Assembly (NCBI RefSeq): GCF_008704395.1
Contig: NZ_CP023695.1
Span: 6,448,001 to 6,512,000, forward strand
Source: Streptomyces alboniger
GTDB taxonomy: Bacteria; Actinomycetota; Actinomycetes; Streptomycetales; Streptomycetaceae
Reading direction: 5' to 3'
Length of the DNA stretch: 64,000 bases
Of this stretch, positions 60,119-64,000 are shown piece by piece (position 1 is the first letter of the stretch; each line of letters begins with the position of its first letter). Made by a program: the position numbers and the translations under genes. The notes below the pieces were generated by a model, which did not search any database, was not told where the DNA came from, and saw only the letters and a program-made list of their open reading frames with translations.

Positions 60119-62668
60119 ATGGAGATCACCCGCAGATGCCTGCTGTCCGCCCTGTCGGCCGCCGGACTCCTGGCGGTGGTTCCCACGGGCCGCGCGGACG
60201 CGGCCGCGGCGGCCGAGGGCCGCGCCCGGCTGCTCGCCAATACCGTGGCGGTCCTCGCCGGAACCGCCGACTCCAACGCCCGTCCGGAGACGGCCGCGAA
60301 ACTGGCCGCCGTCGAGCGGACCGCGCGGGCGAACCTGAAGGCGATGGACGGTGCGGGCGAGGGCGAACTCTTCGCCGGCCTGCCGCTCGGCACCGACGAC
60401 GCGAACCTGAACACCGCCTACCGCCGCCTGTACGAGATCGCCCTCGCGACCCGCACGCCGGGGATCCCCGCGGACCTGCACGGCAGCACGGCCGTGCGGC
60501 GCCGGGTGGTAGACGGCCTGACCTGGCTGCACGAGCGCTACTACGGCGACCAGTCCACGGGCTACTACGGCAACTGGTTCCACTGGGAGATCGGCATCTC
60601 CCAGCACGTCAGCAAGACCCTGGTGCTGCTCGCGGACGAGGTGCGCGCCCACCGCCCGGAGCTGGTGCGCACCTACGTCGACTCCATGGACGCCTACCTG
60701 CGCAACGGCACCGACGGCGACGTGGACCTCGACTCCCGCTTTCACACCGGCGCCAACCTCGCCGACATCACCACCAACCGTGTCCTCCAGGGCGCCCTGC
60801 TCGGCGAGGGCGGCGAGGCCCGCATCCGCAAGGCCCTCACCGACCAGCTGACGGTGTTCCTCACGATCGACCCCTACCGGCTGCGGCACGGCGTGACGGA
60901 CGGCTACTACGCGGACGGCTCGTTCCTCCAGCACGCCTCCGTCGCGTATACGGGTTCGTACGGCAAAGGCCTGCTCACCCGCGTCGTGCAGACCCTCAAG
61001 ATCCTCGAAGGTACCGGCTTCGCGCACGGTGAGGAGCTGGTGCCGACCGTGTACGGCTGGGTGAAGGACGGCTTCGCCCCGCTGATCTTCGAGGGCTGGA
61101 TGATGGAGGTCGTCAAGGGCCGCGCGGTGGCACGCCCCGACTCCGGATACACCGATGTGGGCGTGGTCGTGGAGGCCGTCGTCGACCTCGCCTCGCTCGC
61201 GGCCGGAGACCGGGCCACGGCCCTCAAGAGCTACGTCAAGCACATCAGGGCCACTTCGCGCACCGCCCTCGACCCGGCACGGTTCGTCTCCCCGGTCAGC
61301 GTCGTGCGCTACGCCGACATCCTCGGCGACGCGTCCGTGCCGCCCGCCGACCTCAACCCCGCCGAGCGCAGTGTCGCCTTCAACGCCATGGACAAGACCG
61401 TGCACCGCAGGCCCGGTTACGCCTTCGCACTCGCGCGCAGCTCCGAGCGGATCAGCAAGTACGAGTACATGAACGGCGAGAACCTCATGCCGTGGTTCCA
61501 GGGCGACGGCGCGTACTACCTCTACCTCTCCGGTCAGGACCAGACGCAGGCCTACGGCGTCGACTACTACACGACGATCCCGCCGTACGGTCTGGCGGGC
61601 GTCACGGCGCCGGTCGAACAGCGGCGCAGCGTAACGGAGTTGTACGGCAAGGCGTACTACGACAACCCCGGGCACCCGCTCAACTTCACCTCGTCGTCCG
61701 CGTCGCAGAACAAGTACGTCTACTTCCCGCGCGGCACCAACGGCCACTCCGGGGGCGCCGTCCTCGGGACGTACGGCACGGCGGCGATGGTGCAGTCGAG
61801 CGACGCGGCGCACCACGACCGGGCCCTGCTCCCCGACGACTTCGTCGTGTACCGGAACGCGACGGCGACCAAGTCCTGGTTCCTGCTCGACGACGAGATC
61901 GTGGTGCTCGCGGCGGGCGTCGGCGACACCGTCGGGCGGGCCGTGACCACGACCGTCGACGCCCGCACCGCCGCCCCCGACGACCGGACCTCGCTCACCG
62001 GCACGCTGCGCGACGGCCGCGCCTGGACCGGCCCCGGCACCGCCGACCTGCGCTGGCTGCGCTACGCCAACGCCACGCAGGGCACCGCCATCGGCTATGT
62101 CTTCCTCGACACGCCGCAGGTGCGGGTCGCCCTGGACCGGGTCACCCGCAGCCGCCGCGCCGTGCGCACCGCCAACCCCGATACGCCGGTGACCCGTTCG
62201 GTCCTCGGCGTGACCGTGGACGGGGCCGCCGGGGCCCGCCCGGCGCGCCTCGCCTACGCGCTGGTACCGAACGCCACGGAGGAGCGGCTGCGCGCCCACC
62301 GCCACGGCCCCCTCACGGTCCTCGCCAACTCCCCGCGCCTCCAGGCCATGTCCCACAGCGGCATCGGTCTGACGGCCGCCAACACGTTCACGCGGGGCAC
62401 GCACGACACCGCCGGTCTGCGCATCGAGGGTCCGGCCTCGGTCATCGTGCGCCGCCAGGGGCGCCACGACAAGGCGAGGACCACCGTGGCCGTCTCCGAC
62501 CCGACCATGAACCGGGACCGGATCACGGTCCTGCTCCGCGGCCGCCGTCTGCGCGAGCTCGCCGCGGATTCCGGCGTACGGGTGAGCCGGGCGCCCGGCG
62601 GCACCCGGATCGACGTCGACACGCGTCATGCGTACGGCAGAAGCTTCACGGTCACCCTGAGCGGCTGA
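60119..62668 (+). CDS. Secreted polysaccharide lyase, family 8 (hyaluronate/chondroitin/xanthan lyase type)
   Basis: An 849-residue exported enzyme that cleaves uronic-acid polysaccharides by beta-elimination. Residues 1-29 are a Tat-like signal (TRRCLLSALSAAGLLAV). The alpha/alpha toroid domain (about 35-380) has YYGNWFHWEIGISQ (149-162), TGANL (210-214, candidate catalytic Asn), and H272 and Y281 in DGSFLQHASVAYTGSYG, whose 9-residue spacing matches known family members. The antiparallel beta domains follow (SERISKYEYMNGENLMPWFQ). The ATG at 60119 has GGTGGAGG; an upstream TTG at 60071 would precede the signal peptide wrongly. The substrate is not predictable. Confidence 0.92.
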   Translation: MEITRRCLLSALSAAGLLAVVPTGRADAAAAAEGRARLLANTVAVLAGTADSNARPETAAKLAAVERTARANLKAMDGAGEGELFAGLPLGTDDANLNTAYRRLYEIALATRTPGIPADLHGSTAVRRRVVDGLTWLHERYYGDQSTGYYGNWFHWEIGISQHVSKTLVLLADEVRAHRPELVRTYVDSMDAYLRNGTDGDVDLDSRFHTGANLADITTNRVLQGALLGEGGEARIRKALTDQLTVFLTIDPYRLRHGVTDGYYADGSFLQHASVAYTGSYGKGLLTRVVQTLKILEGTGFAHGEELVPTVYGWVKDGFAPLIFEGWMMEVVKGRAVARPDSGYTDVGVVVEAVVDLASLAAGDRATALKSYVKHIRATSRTALDPARFVSPVSVVRYADILGDASVPPADLNPAERSVAFNAMDKTVHRRPGYAFALARSSERISKYEYMNGENLMPWFQGDGAYYLYLSGQDQTQAYGVDYYTTIPPYGLAGVTAPVEQRRSVTELYGKAYYDNPGHPLNFTSSSASQNKYVYFPRGTNGHSGGAVLGTYGTAAMVQSSDAAHHDRALLPDDFVVYRNATATKSWFLLDDEIVVLAAGVGDTVGRAVTTTVDARTAAPDDRTSLTGTLRDGRAWTGPGTADLRWLRYANATQGTAIGYVFLDTPQVRVALDRVTRSRRAVRTANPDTPVTRSVLGVTVDGAAGARPARLAYALVPNATEERLRAHRHGPLTVLANSPRLQAMSHSGIGLTAANTFTRGTHDTAGLRIEGPASVIVRRQGRHDKARTTVAVSDPTMNRDRITVLLRGRRLRELAADSGVRVSRAPGGTRIDVDTRHAYGRSFTVTLSG

Positions 62669-62697
62669 ACGCCCATGGTGCGTAACGAGCGTGACGG

Positions 62698-62922
62698 TCA
62701 GTCAGTAGACAGACCGGGCGCGCTGATGGCCTGCACCGGGCACGCCCGTACCGCTTCGCGCACCATCGGGTCGCCGCCGCCGTCCTCCTTGCCCGGCAGT
62801 ACCTCGCTGAAGCCGTCGTCGTCCTGCGTGAAGACGCCCGGCGCGGTCAGCGCGCACATGCCCGCCCCCACGCACCGGTCCGTGTCGACGTGGATCACCT
62901 TGTTCGTCGCCCCATTCGTCAT
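62698..62922 (-). CDS. Ferredoxin, 3Fe-4S type, partner of the P450
   Basis: A 74-residue electron carrier. The cluster ligands C17 and C23 (DRCVGAGMCALTAPGVF) and C61 (RACPVQAIS) with a non-cysteine at the fourth position match the 3Fe-4S ferredoxins that serve Streptomyces cytochromes P450. The ATG at 62922 has AGGAG at 7 bases; the TTG at 62928 is unlikely. It starts 9 bases after the P450 stop, so the two are one operon. Confidence 0.93.
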   Translation of the reverse strand: MTNGATNKVIHVDTDRCVGAGMCALTAPGVFTQDDDGFSEVLPGKEDGGGDPMVREAVRACPVQAISAPGLSTD

Positions 62923-62931
62923 GGTCAACTC

Positions 62932-64000
62932 CTACCAGGTGACGGGTAGTTCCAGCATCCCTTGGAGGGTGTCGCCCGGCTTGAAGGGGATTTCGTCGGC
63001 GGGCACCGCCAGGCGCAGCCCCGGCAGCCGCTCGAAGAGGGACCACAGGGCGATCTCCAGCTCCGCACGGGCGAGGTTCTGCCCCAGACACTGGTGGATG
63101 CCGAACCCGAAGGCGAGGTGATGGCGGGTCGTGCGGTGCCAGTCCAGCTCCTCCGGGTTCTCGTAGGCCGCGTCGTCGCGGTTGATGAGGGACGTGGAGA
63201 AGATGACGCCCTCACCGGCGCGCAGCGTGCTGCCCGCGATCTCGATGTCCTCCCTCACCACGCGCAGCATGCCGTCCGCGATGGACAGGTAGCGCAGCAA
63301 CTCCTCGATCACGGCGGGCATCAGCGTCGGCCCTGCGCCGCCGGGTCCCGGCCGCAGTTCGGCGAGCCGCTCGGGGTGCTGGAGCAGGGTGAACGTACCG
63401 AGGGAAATCATGTTCGCGGTGGTCTCGTGCCCCGCGACGAGCAGGATCGTGGCCAGGCTGACCAGTTCGTCGCGGTCGACCGCGCCCGCCGCCAGCTGCC
63501 GGTGGATCAGCTCGTCGAGGAGACCGTCCCCCGGGTCCCTCCGCTTGCGCTCTATCAACTCGTGGAAGTACGCGGCCAGTTCGTCCCGTGCCGCCTCGGA
63601 GTTCTGCGCGCCGGGGCCGCGCAGCAGACGGCGCGACTGCTCCTCGAAGAAGTCGTGGTCGGCGTAGGGCACGCCGAGGAGCGCGCAGATCACCATGGAC
63701 GGCACGGGCAGCGCGAACGCGCCCACCAGCTCGGCCGGCGGCCCCTGTTCCTCCATGGCGTCGAGGAGCCGGTCCACGGTCTCCTGGATCCTCGGGCGCA
63801 GGGCCGCGACGCGCTTGACCGAGAAGCTCGGGATCAACATCCGGCGCTGGACGTTGTGCCGGGGATCGTCGACGCCGAGCAGGGCGACACTGCGGTCGCG
63901 GACGCGGGCGAAGCGTTCGGTCGGCGCGGGGAAGTCCTCGCTCTGGCGGTCCGAGGAGAGCCGCGGATCGGCGAGCAGCACCCGGGCCGCCTCGTGCCCG
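62932..64000 (-). CDS. Cytochrome P450 (CYP105-like), 5' end outside the window
   Basis: The C-terminal portion of about 355 residues is visible; the gene runs off the right edge. Signatures are the I-helix oxygen-binding AGHETTANMISLG, the ExxR of IEELLRYL, and the heme loop FGFGIHQCLGQNLAR with the axial Cys. The sequence RLSSDRQSEDFPAPTERFA near the visible start and the adjacent ferredoxin resemble the CYP105 family of Streptomyces, which hydroxylate diverse xenobiotics or natural products. The substrate cannot be inferred. Confidence 0.92.
   Translation of the reverse strand, partial: GHEAARVLLADPRLSSDRQSEDFPAPTERFARVRDRSVALLGVDDPRHNVQRRMLIPSFSVKRVAALRPRIQETVDRLLDAMEEQGPPAELVGAFALPVPSMVICALLGVPYADHDFFEEQSRRLLRGPGAQNSEAARDELAAYFHELIERKRRDPGDGLLDELIHRQLAAGAVDRDELVSLATILLVAGHETTANMISLGTFTLLQHPERLAELRPGPGGAGPTLMPAVIEELLRYLSIADGMLRVVREDIEIAGSTLRAGEGVIFSTSLINRDDAAYENPEELDWHRTTRHHLAFGFGIHQCLGQNLARAELEIALWSLFERLPGLRLAVPADEIPFKPGDTLQGMLELPVTW

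Overview
The window is high-GC actinobacterial chromosomal DNA and looks like Streptomyces. It has strong G/C third-position bias, many GTG starts, short overlapping gene ends, and families typical of the genus (SAV2148-type HEPN protein, SCO6745-type protein, the cysteine-rich sulfur leader peptide). No rRNA, tRNA, CRISPR array, phage or intact insertion sequence was seen.

Layout. 0-3 kb: edge of an amidotransferase-like gene, a divergent LysR regulator, a membrane PDZ protein and an M24 peptidase. 3-14 kb: trehalose/glycogen block on the minus strand (treZ, treY, glgX) interrupted by an FHA protein, an M14 carboxypeptidase and an MFS transporter; a broken aldo/keto reductase lies beside treZ. 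14-16.5 kb: two secreted proteins that together resemble one copper amine oxidase cut in two. 16.5-19.6 kb: SAV2148 protein, DnaQ-type exonuclease, APH-like kinase. 19.7-22.7 kb: sugar ABC importer (two permeases and a lipoprotein, no ATPase). 22.8-26.9 kb: M1 peptidase, a lipoprotein, gene remnants, and a YhgE-like membrane protein divergent from a MarR regulator with two palindromic operators between them. 27-32.5 kb: macrolide-type glycosyltransferase, CDP-alcohol phosphatidyltransferase, secreted subtilase and small enzymes.

32.6-43 kb: a SCO6745-type protein, then a large minus-strand sulfur assimilation operon. In transcription order it is: leader peptide, sulfite reductase, small zinc ribbon, cysH, cysC, cysD, cysN, sulfonate-type ABC transporter (binding protein, ATPase, permease), sirohydrochlorin chelatase. 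It covers sulfate activation, reduction to sulfide, siroheme supply and organosulfur uptake. Many of its genes overlap by about 4 bases.

43-51.8 kb: GNAT protein, GAF regulator with an inverted repeat, AidB-like dehydrogenase divergent from a YihY membrane protein, NmrA-like reductase with its AraC regulator, a second AraC-type regulator, a frameshifted VOC gene and a NUDIX hydrolase. 51.8-54 kb: an uncharacterised two-gene unit (membrane protein with toroid-like repeats, plus a cupin). 54-64 kb: LacZ-type beta-galactosidase, two tandem related membrane proteins, a secreted family 8 polysaccharide lyase, and a ferredoxin with a cytochrome P450 cut by the right edge.

The least ordinary items are the split amine oxidase with an altered cofactor motif, an apparent AUC start codon on the M1 peptidase lipoprotein, the toroid/cupin unit, the cysteine leader with a co-transcribed zinc ribbon, and several short tandem duplications at or near gene ends. 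No clearly new defence or mobile system was found.
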